Part shown: positions 8,889 to 18,765 of the stretch, in pieces
Layout of the letters: each line of letters starts with the position of its first letter
Position numbering within the stretch: position 1 is the stretch's first letter
Assembly (NCBI RefSeq): GCF_001025195.1
Contig: NZ_AP012325.1
Coordinates: 1,426,001-1,490,000 of the forward strand
Length of the DNA: 64,000 bases
Source: Bifidobacterium catenulatum DSM 16992 = JCM 1194 = LMG 11043
GTDB lineage: Bacteria; Actinomycetota; Actinomycetes; Actinomycetales; Bifidobacteriaceae
Direction of reading: 5' to 3'
The notes under the pieces: generated by a model
What the model saw: the letters and a program-made list of their open reading frames with translations, nothing else
What the model was told of the DNA's origin: nothing
The model's database searches: none
Translations under genes and position numbers: made by a program

Positions 8889-11168
8889 ATGTCGAGTTAT
8901 TCCACCCAGTTGCGTGAAGAACAACAGGCCGTCAGCCGTGCGTATGGTCGCTTGGACGACCTACGGGCTCAAGCTCGCGCCCGTCTCGACACCGTGCGCG
9001 CAGCTGGCTCGCACGGTTCGCCCACGCAACGCACCGAACGCGACTCTTTCGCCACCATGTACGAGGACCGTCTCACCCAGTTGCGTGCGGTCGAAGACCG
9101 TCTGGTGTTCGGCAGGCTTGATGATGTTCACGGCGCGCACCGGTACATCGGTCGCATCGGATTGTCCGACGAGCACCATGAGCCGATCCTCACCGATTGG
9201 CGAGCCGACGCGGCACGCCCATTCTATGAGGCGACGCCTTCGCATCATGGCGATATCGTGATGCGTCGCCATATCACGCTGAGTTTCCGTGAAGTGGTCG
9301 GCGTCGAAGATGAAGTACTCGATGTGCATTCCGACCAAGTGGGTCAAGCGTCCTCGGACGGCACGCTAACCGGTGAAGGCGCGCTGCTTGCATCATTGAA
9401 CGCCAAACGCACTGGCAAGATGACCGACATCGTGGCCACCATCCAAGCCGAACAGGACCGTATCATCCGTGCGGACCTCAATCAGGCCGTGGTGGTACAG
9501 GGCGGTCCGGGTACCGGCAAAACCGCCGTCGCCCTGCATCGCGCGGCATATCTGCTCTACACTCATCGAAGAATGCTCGAACGTTCCGGTGTGCTGGTAG
9601 TCGGCCCGAGCTCCACGTTCCTGCACTACATCGACCAGGTGCTACCCTCCCTTGGCGAGACCGGAGTGGTCAGCCGCACCATCGCCGATCTCATTCCCGG
9701 CGTAGTCGCGACAGCGCATGATGATCCGTTCGCGGCAAAACTCAAGGGCGACCGACGCATGGCCAAGGCCATCGCCAACGCCGTCGCAGCAAGGGAACGT
9801 GTTCCTTCACAGTTGCCGTCGATTCGCATCAACGGATTCACTGTGCCCATCGTGCGCACGGATATCGAGCAGGCCATCACCGATGCCAAGCGCACGCGAC
9901 AGCAACACAACAAAGCACGCGAAACCTTCGTACACAGCATGCTGATCGCCATGCGCAACCGTTATGTGGACAAGCTTGATTACGAGCCGGAACAGGCCGA
10001 GTTGACGGATGTGATGCAGCAGCTACGCATGAACGATGCACTGCGTAAGACGTTGAATCTCGCCTGGCTGCCGATGACCGGCGAATGGCTGGTCGACCAA
10101 TTGTTCTGCAAGCCGCAGCAGCTTCGCCGTTTCGCACCTTGGCTTGAGGAACGAGACATCGAAGCGTTAACGCGTCCGAAGGGATCGCCGTTCACAGTCA
10201 GCGACGTCCCCTTGCTAGATGAAGCCATGGAGCTGCTTGGTCCCGACCCGAAGGCGATCGCCCGTCAAAAGGAGTTGGACGCCAAACGTGCCGAAGAAGA
10301 GCAATTCGCGCAAGACACGTTGGCGCAGGCTGGCATCGGGTCCGGCATCGTCACCTCGCAAATGCTGGTGGACAACATCAATGGTATGGACGCTGAACTC
10401 ACCGCACAGCGCGCCGCCTCGGACCGCGAATGGACATATGGCCATATCGTCGTCGATGAGGCTCAGGAGCTTACCGCCATGGATTGGCGGATGCTCATCC
10501 GCCGTTGCCCATCACGTTCGTTCACCATTGTGGGCGACGTAGCGCAAACGTCCGCGTTGGGCGGCACCCGTTCGTGGCGACGCATGATGGATTCTCTGTT
10601 CGGACCTCACAACTGGCAACTCAACGAATTGACGATCAACTACCGTAATCCAAAGGAAGTATCGCAACTCGCCTGCGATTTCGCGGCCGCCGAAGGTTTG
10701 TACATCTCCACCGTCAATGCGGTTCGCGGCGTGCCTGATTCAGTCAAGCGTCTTACCTTGGCTGATGAAAGTCTGATTTTCGACGCCGTGGCGCAGCAGA
10801 CCGTCGATCTGGTTCGTTCGTACATATCCGCCGACGGCACTGGACGTGTGGCCATCATTGCGCCTGATGATATGGTCAAGCCACTGCGTAGGCGCGTGTA
10901 TGAACAGTTGCGTGAAACATTGCCGGCAAAGGAATTCGACCGTCTTGATGCTCAAAGCTCCTGGGATGAGCAGGTGACCGTCTGCTCCACCCAAATGGTG
11001 AAGGGACTGGAGTATGACGCGGTGATGGTGGTACAGCCGGGAATCATCGAGGAGAACGCTCCTTCGCGCATTGTGGCAGCCGCCGATCTGTACGTTGCCA
11101 TGACCAGACCGACGCAACGTCTGCTTATAGTCCGGACAAATGCTGACGAAAAACTGCTCAAGCTATAA
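8889..11168 (+). CDS. HelD/HelR-like superfamily 1 helicase-type ATPase
   Basis: A 759-residue UvrD-fold ATPase. It has an N-terminal coiled-coil (about 1-75, as in HelD proteins that enter the RNA polymerase channels), a Walker A loop GGPGTGKT at 205-212, Walker B VVDEAQE near 520-527, motif III GDVAQTSALGG, NYRNPKE, and the C-terminal motif VKGLEYDAVM with VAMTRP. Actinobacterial members of this group recycle RNA polymerase, and some give rifamycin tolerance. The start is ATG at 8889 after GAGGAAGG. It is transcribed away from mraZ. No rifamycin-associated element was recognised upstream. Family is certain; subclass HelR is likely. Confidence 0.88.
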   Translation: MSSYSTQLREEQQAVSRAYGRLDDLRAQARARLDTVRAAGSHGSPTQRTERDSFATMYEDRLTQLRAVEDRLVFGRLDDVHGAHRYIGRIGLSDEHHEPILTDWRADAARPFYEATPSHHGDIVMRRHITLSFREVVGVEDEVLDVHSDQVGQASSDGTLTGEGALLASLNAKRTGKMTDIVATIQAEQDRIIRADLNQAVVVQGGPGTGKTAVALHRAAYLLYTHRRMLERSGVLVVGPSSTFLHYIDQVLPSLGETGVVSRTIADLIPGVVATAHDDPFAAKLKGDRRMAKAIANAVAARERVPSQLPSIRINGFTVPIVRTDIEQAITDAKRTRQQHNKARETFVHSMLIAMRNRYVDKLDYEPEQAELTDVMQQLRMNDALRKTLNLAWLPMTGEWLVDQLFCKPQQLRRFAPWLEERDIEALTRPKGSPFTVSDVPLLDEAMELLGPDPKAIARQKELDAKRAEEEQFAQDTLAQAGIGSGIVTSQMLVDNINGMDAELTAQRAASDREWTYGHIVVDEAQELTAMDWRMLIRRCPSRSFTIVGDVAQTSALGGTRSWRRMMDSLFGPHNWQLNELTINYRNPKEVSQLACDFAAAEGLYISTVNAVRGVPDSVKRLTLADESLIFDAVAQQTVDLVRSYISADGTGRVAIIAPDDMVKPLRRRVYEQLRETLPAKEFDRLDAQSSWDEQVTVCSTQMVKGLEYDAVMVVQPGIIEENAPSRIVAAADLYVAMTRPTQRLLIVRTNADEKLLKL

Positions 11169-11178
11169 GGTAGGAATC

Positions 11179-12378
11179 ATGCCTAAAGCATTGTTACTTG
11201 AAAACATTCATCCCGACGCGGCGCAGTCGCTGCGTGACCACGGCTTCGAAGTCGAGTGCCTCAAGGGCGCCCTCAACGAAGACGAACTCATCGACGCTCT
11301 GGAAGGCGTTGACCTTCTGGGTATTCGATCCAAAACCAGCGTGACCCGCAAGGTCATCGATGCCCGTCCGACGCTCACCGCGGTCGGATGCTTCTGCATA
11401 GGTACCAATCAGGTCGATCTTGACTATGCGGGCAAGCATGGCATCGCCGTGTTCAATGCCCCATATTCGAACACCCGTTCCGTGGTGGAACTGGTCATCG
11501 GCGATATCATCTGCCTGATGCGCCGCATTCCCGCGCACACCCATCACATGAAGCATGGCATGTGGGATAAATCCGCTTCCGGATCCCACGAGGTGCGAGG
11601 CAAGACGCTCGGCATCATCGGCTACGGCAATATCGGTTCCCAGCTTTCCGTCATCGCCGAGGCGCTTGGCATGCGTGTGGTGTTCTACGACATCGAAGAG
11701 AAGCTTGCCATGGGCAATGCTTACCGTTGCTCCACGCTGAACGAGCTGCTTGAGCAGTCCGATGTGGTCACTTTGCATGTCGATGGCCGCAAATCCAATA
11801 CCGGTTTCTTCGGTGAGGACCAGTTCGCCCATATGAAGCAGGATTCGATTTTCATCAATCTGTCCCGCGGTTTCGTAGCAGATTTGGACGCGTTGAAGAA
11901 GCATTTGGATTCCGGCCATATTTCGGGCGCTGCGGTGGATGTGTTCCCGGTCGAGCCGAAGAAAAGCGGCGATGAATTCTTGACGAACCTTGCGGATGAA
12001 GACAATATGATTCTGACCCCGCATATTGGCGGTTCCACGCTTGAAGCACAGAAATCCATCGGCCAGTTCGTTTCACAGCGTCTTGAGGATTATTGGTTCA
12101 AGGGTTCCACGATGTTGTCGGTTGATCTTCCGCAGATCACCTTGTCCGATATCCGTTCGAACTTCCGTATCGCGCATCTTCATGCGAATCTGCCTGGCGT
12201 CCTCGCCAAGGTGAACCACGTGCTCGGGGAAGAGAACATCAATATCGCAGCCCAGGCGCTTGGCACCGAAGGCGAAATTGGCTATGTGGTCACTGATGTG
12301 GCGCAGCGCCCGAGCCAGAAGGCTTTGGACGAGCTTGCAGCCATTGAAGGCACGATCCGCATGCGTGTAATCAGCTGA
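11179..12378 (+). CDS. serA: D-3-phosphoglycerate dehydrogenase
   Basis: Catalyses NAD-dependent oxidation of 3-phosphoglycerate, the first step of serine synthesis. The 399-residue form has a substrate-binding domain, the nucleotide loop LGIIGYGNIGSQ near 145-155, catalytic LSRG, VFPVEP and PHIGGST, and a C-terminal ACT domain (about 325-399: FRIAHLHANLPGVLAKVN and on), as in E. coli-type SerA. The start at 11179 was chosen because AAGGTAGGA precedes it. The frame stays open upstream into the helicase gene, where no better ribosome site is seen. It begins ten bases after the helicase stop, so co-transcription is possible. Confidence 0.96.
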   Translation: MPKALLLENIHPDAAQSLRDHGFEVECLKGALNEDELIDALEGVDLLGIRSKTSVTRKVIDARPTLTAVGCFCIGTNQVDLDYAGKHGIAVFNAPYSNTRSVVELVIGDIICLMRRIPAHTHHMKHGMWDKSASGSHEVRGKTLGIIGYGNIGSQLSVIAEALGMRVVFYDIEEKLAMGNAYRCSTLNELLEQSDVVTLHVDGRKSNTGFFGEDQFAHMKQDSIFINLSRGFVADLDALKKHLDSGHISGAAVDVFPVEPKKSGDEFLTNLADEDNMILTPHIGGSTLEAQKSIGQFVSQRLEDYWFKGSTMLSVDLPQITLSDIRSNFRIAHLHANLPGVLAKVNHVLGEENINIAAQALGTEGEIGYVVTDVAQRPSQKALDELAAIEGTIRMRVIS

Positions 12379-12413
12379 CGGTCTGCAATACGGCATACGT
12401 CAATACTGCATTT

Positions 12414-12462
12414 GTGCATTGTGGGGGTTCCAACCTAAGCGGCTGTAACCCCCACAATGCAC
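12414..12462. terminator. Long perfect stem-loop after serA, between convergent genes
   Basis: Arms GTGCATTGTGGGGGTT (12414-12429) and its exact complement at 12447-12462 flank a 17-base loop. The stem has no clear T-run on either strand. It lies between serA (plus) and nrdR (minus), so a bidirectional terminator or 3' end stabiliser is the simplest reading. Confidence 0.7.
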
Positions 12463-12563
12463 ATATCTTCATGTCATTGCCGTAATCGCCCAACTTTTGC
12501 GTCACCTAGTCCATCCTTGACAAGACAACGCATTGCCGCACGTTTTAATAACGACTGCCTGAA

Positions 12564-13016
12564 CTACTGCAGCGCGTCAGCTTTCAGCTCATTAATCGCG
12601 TTCTGAAAATCCCCAAGATTCTCAAAGTTCTGATACACACTGGCGAAACGCATGTAGGCGACCTCGTCGAGATCACGCAACGGTTTCAGAATGGCTTTGC
12701 CGACCTCGTCGGACTTGACTTGGGCAAGTCCCCGAGCACGAAGGTCCTCTTCAACCTGCTGACCGAGCGCCTTCAAATCGTCTTCCTTGATTGGGCGACC
12801 CTGGCATGCTTTTCGAACGCCGGAAATCACCTTGTTCCTATCGAACTGTTCGACGTTGCCGGAACGCTTCACCACCAACAGCATGGTGGTCTCCAGCGTG
12901 GTGAAACGCTTGGAACATTTCGGGCACTCTCGCCTACGGCGAATGGAGTGGCCGTCATCGCTGATGCGGGTATCGACCACCTTGGTATCTGAATTCTGAC
13001 AAAACGGGCAATGCAT
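12564..13016 (-). CDS. nrdR: Transcriptional repressor NrdR
   Basis: Zinc-ribbon and ATP-cone repressor of ribonucleotide reductase genes that senses ATP/dATP. With the conventional start MHCPFCQ the protein is 150 residues. C3, C6, C31 and C34 form the zinc ribbon, and the ATP cone spans about 46-136 ([18 protein letters not shown], then RFASVYQNF). An in-frame ATG eight codons upstream at 13040 is possible; neither start has a good ribosome site. It is convergent with serA. Confidence 0.94.
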   Translation of the reverse strand: MHCPFCQNSDTKVVDTRISDDGHSIRRRRECPKCSKRFTTLETTMLLVVKRSGNVEQFDRNKVISGVRKACQGRPIKEDDLKALGQQVEEDLRARGLAQVKSDEVGKAILKPLRDLDEVAYMRFASVYQNFENLGDFQNAINELKADALQ

Positions 13017-13064
13017 GGTGTTAAGAATAGCCTGAGCCATTGAACTAGGCCAACCCCACGTGAG

Positions 13065-13163
13065 TCACACCTCGCCAGGAACGATAAGCCTATGCCCGGC
13101 CCTTAACGAAACAGAGTCCAGATCATTCATCCGCCCAGACCTTGCAATCAATCCAATGAGCCT
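13065..13163 (-). pseudogene. Remnant of a LysM-domain protein gene
   Basis: On the minus strand the 33-codon frame ending at 13065 reads GRMNDLDSVSLRAGHRLIVPGEV before its stop. This matches the second half of a LysM repeat (consensus LNxLxxxDSLxxGQRLxIP). The frame is closed by stops just upstream (13164-13166 and 13176-13178), and neither other minus frame supplies the expected YTVxxGDTLWxIA half. A short LysM protein divergent from lexA is a common actinobacterial arrangement (general knowledge), so this is probably a decayed copy. A very short functional peptide from ATG 13130 cannot be excluded. Confidence 0.5.
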
Positions 13164-13209
13164 TCAACACACAAATCATCGCACCACTCCTTCTCGAACA
13201 GCCATTCCA

Positions 13210-13277
13210 TCGAACACATGTTCTAAGCGTGGCACATGTGTTCGATAATTGCAAACACACCTCGAACAGATGTTTGA
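13210..13277 (+). promoter_or_regulatory. Three LexA (SOS) boxes upstream of lexA
   Basis: Three sites match the Gram-positive SOS box CGAACRNRYGTTYG: TCGAACACATGTTCTA at 13210-13225, the inverted GGCACATGTGTTCGAT at 13231-13246, and TCGAACAGATGTTTGA at 13262-13277. The last is about 50 bases before the lexA start, where a repressor would block transcription. Autoregulation of lexA is well known; three clustered boxes suggest tight control. Confidence 0.85.
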
Positions 13278-13328
13278 TTTTCTCGGCGTTTCGCGTTATG
13301 CTTACCTGAGACCTGAAAGGAGCCCACC

Positions 13329-14042
13329 GTGAGCACCGTCCCATTCATACCCAAAAAGGATGCTGAGCGTCCGGATGAGAGCACGCTGACCGATCGTCAG
13401 CGCAAGGTGCTTGGTGCGATTAAAAAGCATCTGGCCGAACAAGGTTTCGCCCCTTCGTTCCGCGAAATCGGCGAAGCCGCAGGGCTGAAAAGTCCGTCAT
13501 CCGTCAAACACCAGCTGCAGGTGCTTGACGAAAAGGGTTTTATTCGCATGAACGCGAACAAGGGCAGGGCTATTGAAGTCGTAAGCTTTGACGATACATC
13601 CTCATCAAGCAAAGCGACACAGGTCATTCCATTCCCAAGCCAATCCGATTCCAGCGGCTCCATCATGGCCTCACGAGATGTCCCTTTGGTGGGGCGCATC
13701 GCAGCGGGAGTGCCCATCACCGCCGAACAGCATGTGGATGATGTGATGCGACTGCCCGAACGACTCACCGGTACCGGAAATCTGTTCATGCTTGAGGTGC
13801 ACGGCGATTCCATGATCGACGCAGCCATTTGCGACGGCGATTTTGTGGTGGTACGCGAGCAGAACACCGCAGAGAACGGGGATATTGTGGCAGCACTGCT
13901 CGACGATGAGGCCACGGTGAAGACGTTCCGCAAGGATCATGGTCACGTCTGGCTCATTCCGCACAATCCCGCTTACTCCCCCATTGATGGCACACATGCT
14001 GAGATCATGGGCAAGGTGGTTACCGTACTCCGCAAGATCTAA
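13329..14042 (+). CDS. lexA: SOS repressor LexA
   Basis: Repressor of the DNA-damage response, inactivated by RecA-stimulated self-cleavage. The 237-residue protein has a winged-helix DNA-binding domain (about 18-80, GFAPSFREIGEAAGLKSPSS), a Ser-rich linker, the cleavage site A126-G127 within GRIAAGVP, and the catalytic pair S161 (HGDSM) and K198 (TVKTF). The start is GTG at 13329 with AAAGGAG seven bases upstream. Three SOS boxes precede it and a hairpin terminator follows. Confidence 0.97.
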   Translation: MSTVPFIPKKDAERPDESTLTDRQRKVLGAIKKHLAEQGFAPSFREIGEAAGLKSPSSVKHQLQVLDEKGFIRMNANKGRAIEVVSFDDTSSSSKATQVIPFPSQSDSSGSIMASRDVPLVGRIAAGVPITAEQHVDDVMRLPERLTGTGNLFMLEVHGDSMIDAAICDGDFVVVREQNTAENGDIVAALLDDEATVKTFRKDHGHVWLIPHNPAYSPIDGTHAEIMGKVVTVLRKI

Positions 14043-14070
14043 GGCATAGAGATCGCCTCGTCGTTTACGG

Positions 14071-14131
14071 AACCGCGCTCTTGAACGCGAGAAGTCAAAT
14101 GTTTGATTTCACATCCAAGAGCGCGGTTTTT
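14071..14131 (+). terminator. Rho-independent terminator after lexA
   Basis: A 13-bp stem, AACCGCGCTCTTG at 14071-14083 with its complement at 14116-14128, has a 32-base loop and ends in a short T-run. It lies between convergent lexA and the CDF gene. Confidence 0.75.
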
Positions 14132-14156
14132 CATAACACAGCAGAATCCCCGTTAG

Positions 14157-15092
14157 TCAGGAATGCATTTCGGATTTGCTCACCGAACTGTATCCCTCCG
14201 GTTCGAGCTGGAAGGTAGTGTGCGGCACCGATATGGGGAAATGTTCGCGCAGGCAGTCCTGTAGTTGGGCGAGTATTTCCGCGGCCTCCTTCATGGTGAG
14301 GTCTCGTTCGACCACGACATGTGCCATGAGGATCGGCATGCCGGTGGATACTGTGCTGGCGTGAAGGTCGTGCACGGCAATAACATGTGGCACTTGCTCC
14401 AAATGGGCCCGTACTTCGTCAAGGTCAAGTCCGTTGGGTGTTTCTTCCAAGAGCACGCGGACCGCGTTGCGCAGGAGCTTGATGGCGCGTGGAATCATCA
14501 TGAGCGCGATGATGCCGCCGGCAACCGCGTCGAAGCCGACCCATCCAGTGCAGATGAGCACGATTGCCGATACGATTACGGCTACGGATCCCAAGGCATC
14601 GTTCATGACTTCGAGGAACGCCGCTTTCATGTTCATGTTGTCTTCGCTTTGCGATGCGAGGATGAAGATTGATCCGACGTTGGCAGCGAGGCCAAGTATG
14701 CCCATGAAGAGCAACAGTCGCACGTCGCTTATTTCGTCAGCAGACCCTCCGAAGAGTCTCATGCCTGCTTCCACGAGTGCATAGATGCCGACGATGAGGA
14801 GTACGAGGGCTCCGACTGCCGCAGTGAGCACTTCGAGTCGTGCCCATCCCCAAGTGCGTTTGTTGCTGGGTTTGCGTTGCATCAATATTGCGGTGACGGT
14901 TGATGCGATGAGTACGGACATGTCAGTGAGCATATGGCCTGCATCTACGAGTAGTGCCAATGATCCGGTGATGATTGCGCTGACGACTTCCGCTATGAAT
15001 ACCGTCGAGGTGAGCCCCAGTGACATCATGAGTCGTTTTTGATGTTCCGCTCCCGTGTTCGCCGTTGTTTCGTACGTGTGGTCGTGTGCCAT
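14157..15092 (-). CDS. Cation diffusion facilitator family metal exporter
   Basis: A 311-residue inner-membrane protein with six predicted helices (about 22-185) and a cytoplasmic C-terminal domain (about 210-300), the CDF/CzcD layout for proton-driven export of Zn, Co, Mn or similar ions. The transmembrane site in helix 2 is intact (D50, H53, D57 in DAGHMLTD). In helix 5 the usual HxxxD reads E161-V-M-N-D165, so one common zinc ligand is Glu here. The N-terminus is His-poor, unlike many zinc CDFs. The metal cannot be named from sequence. The upstream region has an imperfect repeat TTGAGGAAC/GTTTCTCAA (15118-15146) that might be an operator. Confidence 0.88.
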   Translation of the reverse strand: MAHDHTYETTANTGAEHQKRLMMSLGLTSTVFIAEVVSAIITGSLALLVDAGHMLTDMSVLIASTVTAILMQRKPSNKRTWGWARLEVLTAAVGALVLLIVGIYALVEAGMRLFGGSADEISDVRLLLFMGILGLAANVGSIFILASQSEDNMNMKAAFLEVMNDALGSVAVIVSAIVLICTGWVGFDAVAGGIIALMMIPRAIKLLRNAVRVLLEETPNGLDLDEVRAHLEQVPHVIAVHDLHASTVSTGMPILMAHVVVERDLTMKEAAEILAQLQDCLREHFPISVPHTTFQLEPEGYSSVSKSEMHS

Positions 15093-15175
15093 GCATGTAA
15101 TCCTTCAACCTAATTGATTGAGGAACTTATTGAAATTGTTTCTCAATACCATTTTCATTGCTTGTAAAACGCAAG

Positions 15176-15200
15176 AAACCCCAGCCAAAGGCTGGGGTTT
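15176..15200 (-). terminator. Hairpin terminator downstream of ldh
   Basis: AAACCCCAGCC (15176-15186) and GGCTGGGGTTT (15190-15200) form an 11-bp stem with a three-base loop. On the minus strand it ends TTTCTT, fitting termination of ldh, which ends 170 bases upstream. No gene was seen in 15201-15366. Confidence 0.7.
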
Positions 15201-15366
15201 CCGTTACTTCTGCTTGCAGTCTAACGACTCATCATCCGTCTGTCAATACCCAAAATCAAACAAAAAACGCGACAACGCGTGCGGCAGCAAGGTACACAAG
15301 ACGAAGGCGCACAAAAGTACGTCGCATTCCGTGTAACGCAGCTGACACTCCGCTACCGCGTTTTTA

Positions 15367-16389
<1,023 letters not shown>

Positions 16390-16478
16390 TCATCTTTACT
16401 CTATCCACACAGCATGACGTTTTGACGCGTTGTAACACGACTTGCAAGTACTGAAAAAGTGATTTGCCTCACAAAGTA

Positions 16479-16492
16479 TGTGAACGCTCACA
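16479..16492. promoter_or_regulatory. TGTGA-N4-TCACA inverted repeat upstream of ldh
   Basis: The sequence TGTGAACGCTCACA is an almost perfect inverted repeat about 150 bases before the ldh start, in the hflX-ldh gap. A related GTGA...TCAC lies next to it at 16459-16472. It looks like a half-site pair for a CRP/FNR-family regulator, although the spacer is shorter than the canonical six. The regulator is not identified. Confidence 0.4.
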
Positions 16493-16531
16493 AACGCTGT
16501 GCCAGTTGCGTTGCACTGTTTTGCAAGGTTT

Positions 16532-18028
16532 TCAGCCGATTGACTGTTCCACGATTTGCGCAGCCAAATGATCGTCCACTTCCGCTTCGAGCATCATGCC
16601 GTCGTCACGGTATTCGACGTTGATCACCTTGCCGTATTCACGCACGCGCGACACCAGCGAACCGGCAGTGTATGGCAGCAACGCCTCGACATGCACGTTC
16701 GGCGCCGGCAGCATGGATTCCACCTGCATACGCAGCTCGTCGACGCCGTCGCCGGAAAACGCCGACACGATGTACGCTTCCGGCATTAACGCCTCGATAC
16801 GCTCGCGTGTGGCCTCATCCATACGGTCGGCCTTGTTGAACACGATGATCGTGGGAATGGTTTCGACGCCGTCGATGTCGGCAAGCACATCGTCGACCGC
16901 GTCGATTTGCGAGAACGGATCCGGATGCGAGCCGTCCACCACATGCACGATCAGATCGGCTTCAGCGACCTCCTCCAGTGTGGATTTGAACGCTTCAATC
17001 AGCTGCGTGGGCAAACGGCGTACGAATCCGACAGTATCGACGTACGCATATCGGCGTCCATCTTTGGCCCGCGCCCTGCGCACCGCGGTGTCCAAGGTGG
17101 CGAACAGCGCGTTTTCCACCAGTTCCGCGGAACCGGTCAGCCGATTCGTCAACGATGATTTTCCTGCGTTCGTATATCCGACCACGGCAACGGTGGGCAA
17201 TCCGAAACGGCGACGAGCGCCACGTTTGACGTCACGCGCGGGAGCCATCTGTTCGATCTGTTTGCGGAGTTTGGCGATTCGGCTGCGAATTACGCGGCGG
17301 TCCATTTCGATTTTCGTTTCGCCAGGTCCTCGCGAGCCGATGCCCGCATCCCCCGCGGCTCGTCCGCCTGCCTGGCGTGACAGTGATCCGCCCCAGCCTC
17401 GCAGTCGCGGCAGCATGTATTCAAGCTGCGCCAGTTCCACTTGGGCTTTGCCCTCGCGTGAGGTCGCATGTTGGGCGAAAATGTCGAGGATCACGGCAGT
17501 GCGGTCCACGACCTTCACTTTGGTGGCATCTTCCAAGGCGCGGCGTTGGCTTGGCGGTAGGTCATCGTCCACAACGATGGTGTCGGCTTCCTCTTGCGCC
17601 ACGATTCCGGCAAGTTCACGGGCTTTGCCGGAGCCAACATATGTGGCTGCGTCCGGTTTGATACGATGCTGCAGCAGGCCGTCGCATACTACGGCACCGG
17701 CGGTTTCGGCGAGCGCAGCAAGTTCTCGCAATGATTCTTCAGCCTGTGCCTGTGTGGTTTCACGACTGGACCACACGCCGACGAGCACGACGCGTTCGAG
17801 ACGGACTTTTCGGTATTCGACTTCGGTAACGTCTTGCATTTCGCCGAGTCCGGACACATGCTTCAACGCATTGCGGGATTCGCGTTCCTGCCATTGTTCG
17901 TCATGGGATTCGTTGAAATGGTTCTCGCCGTTGGTATCAAGCAGCACTTCGGACTGGTCGGCGAGCACGCCTGACACGTCATTGGCACTCATGCTATGCT
18001 CGATGTCGTTTTCTTGGCTCAATGGCAC
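16532..18028 (-). CDS. hflX: Ribosome-associated GTPase HflX
   Basis: Stress-linked GTPase that splits or rescues stalled 70S ribosomes. In the 498-residue protein an N-terminal HflX domain covers about 75-240 (TYVGSGKARELA, VVDDDLPPSQRRALE, GRAAGDAGIGSRGPGETK), then a coiled segment, and a G domain with P-loop GYTNAGKSS at 284-292, DTVGFVRRLP and NKAD. The GTG at 18028 behind GAGAG is taken as start; an in-frame ATG at 17992 is the alternative. It is divergent from the methyltransferase gene, 125 bases apart. Confidence 0.95.
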   Translation of the reverse strand: MPLSQENDIEHSMSANDVSGVLADQSEVLLDTNGENHFNESHDEQWQERESRNALKHVSGLGEMQDVTEVEYRKVRLERVVLVGVWSSRETTQAQAEESLRELAALAETAGAVVCDGLLQHRIKPDAATYVGSGKARELAGIVAQEEADTIVVDDDLPPSQRRALEDATKVKVVDRTAVILDIFAQHATSREGKAQVELAQLEYMLPRLRGWGGSLSRQAGGRAAGDAGIGSRGPGETKIEMDRRVIRSRIAKLRKQIEQMAPARDVKRGARRRFGLPTVAVVGYTNAGKSSLTNRLTGSAELVENALFATLDTAVRRARAKDGRRYAYVDTVGFVRRLPTQLIEAFKSTLEEVAEADLIVHVVDGSHPDPFSQIDAVDDVLADIDGVETIPTIIVFNKADRMDEATRERIEALMPEAYIVSAFSGDGVDELRMQVESMLPAPNVHVEALLPYTAGSLVSRVREYGKVINVEYRDDGMMLEAEVDDHLAAQIVEQSIG

Positions 18029-18153
18029 CTCTCACGGTTAAACTATGGTGTCTTTATTATCATCATTCTCTAGAGACATGGGTATCGGGCATTCGCCACG
18101 TGGACGAGCGTGGCTTGCGTGGTGCCGTAGGCGAGCGTTTGCAAGGAGTGGGT

Positions 18154-18765
18154 ATGGCACAGGCCGAACAGTATTTCACGGCTGATCCGCAGTCGAAGGA
18201 TGTACGTAAGAGGCTGCATGTTGTGTTGCGCGGCAATGAGGCCGATGTTGAGGTTTCCAATGGCGTGTTTTCCGGCAATCGCGTGGATTTGGGAACGTCC
18301 GTGCTGCTTCGTCAGGCTCCGGAGCCTCCTGAGGAGGGTACGTTCCTTGATTTGGGTTGCGGTTGGGGTCCGATTGCGTTGACACTTGGTTTTGCTTCGC
18401 CGAAGGCTGATATTTGGGCGTTGGACGTGAATGAACGCGCGTTGGATCTGACTCGTCGCAATGCCGAGCTCAATGGTGTGAGGAACGTTCGTGCGGTCAC
18501 CGCCGATGAGATCCCTTCTGATGTGACGTTTGATCTAATTTGGTCGAATCCGCCGATTCGTGTTGGCAAGGATGTGCTGCATGAGCTGTTGATGACATGG
18601 CTGCCACGTTTGAATGCGGGCGGTGCCGCCTATTTGGTGGTGCAGAAGAATCTGGGGTCGGATTCGTTGATTCCGTGGCTTGCCACGCAGCTTGGCAATG
18701 GTTATGAGGTAAGTAAGTACGCGAGTTCGAAGGGCTTCCGCGTTATCGAGGTTATGAAGGCATGA
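18154..18765 (+). CDS. RsmC/RsmD-like class I SAM methyltransferase
   Basis: A 203-residue single-domain methyltransferase. The SAM loop FLDLGCGWGPIAL lies at 64-76, acidic ALDVNERAL near 89-97, and WSNPPI at 130-135, the NPPx motif of small-subunit rRNA guanine N2-methyltransferases (RsmC group). The protein corresponds to the catalytic half of RsmC. The start at 18154 was chosen for AAGGAG seven bases upstream; the frame remains open further upstream without a ribosome site. It overlaps hrpA by four bases (ATGA), so both probably act in RNA metabolism and are translationally coupled. Target nucleotide unknown. Confidence 0.88.
   Translation: MAQAEQYFTADPQSKDVRKRLHVVLRGNEADVEVSNGVFSGNRVDLGTSVLLRQAPEPPEEGTFLDLGCGWGPIALTLGFASPKADIWALDVNERALDLTRRNAELNGVRNVRAVTADEIPSDVTFDLIWSNPPIRVGKDVLHELLMTWLPRLNAGGAAYLVVQKNLGSDSLIPWLATQLGNGYEVSKYASSKGFRVIEVMKA

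Noticed and set aside
13123..13344. A 73-codon minus-strand frame between nrdR and lexA
   Set aside because: It overlaps the lexA start and SOS boxes, has no ribosome site and shows no LysM similarity; the real signal is in another frame.
16596..18041. A 481-codon open frame opposite hflX
   Set aside because: Low-complexity Ser/Thr/Arg product that arises from the antisense of an established gene.
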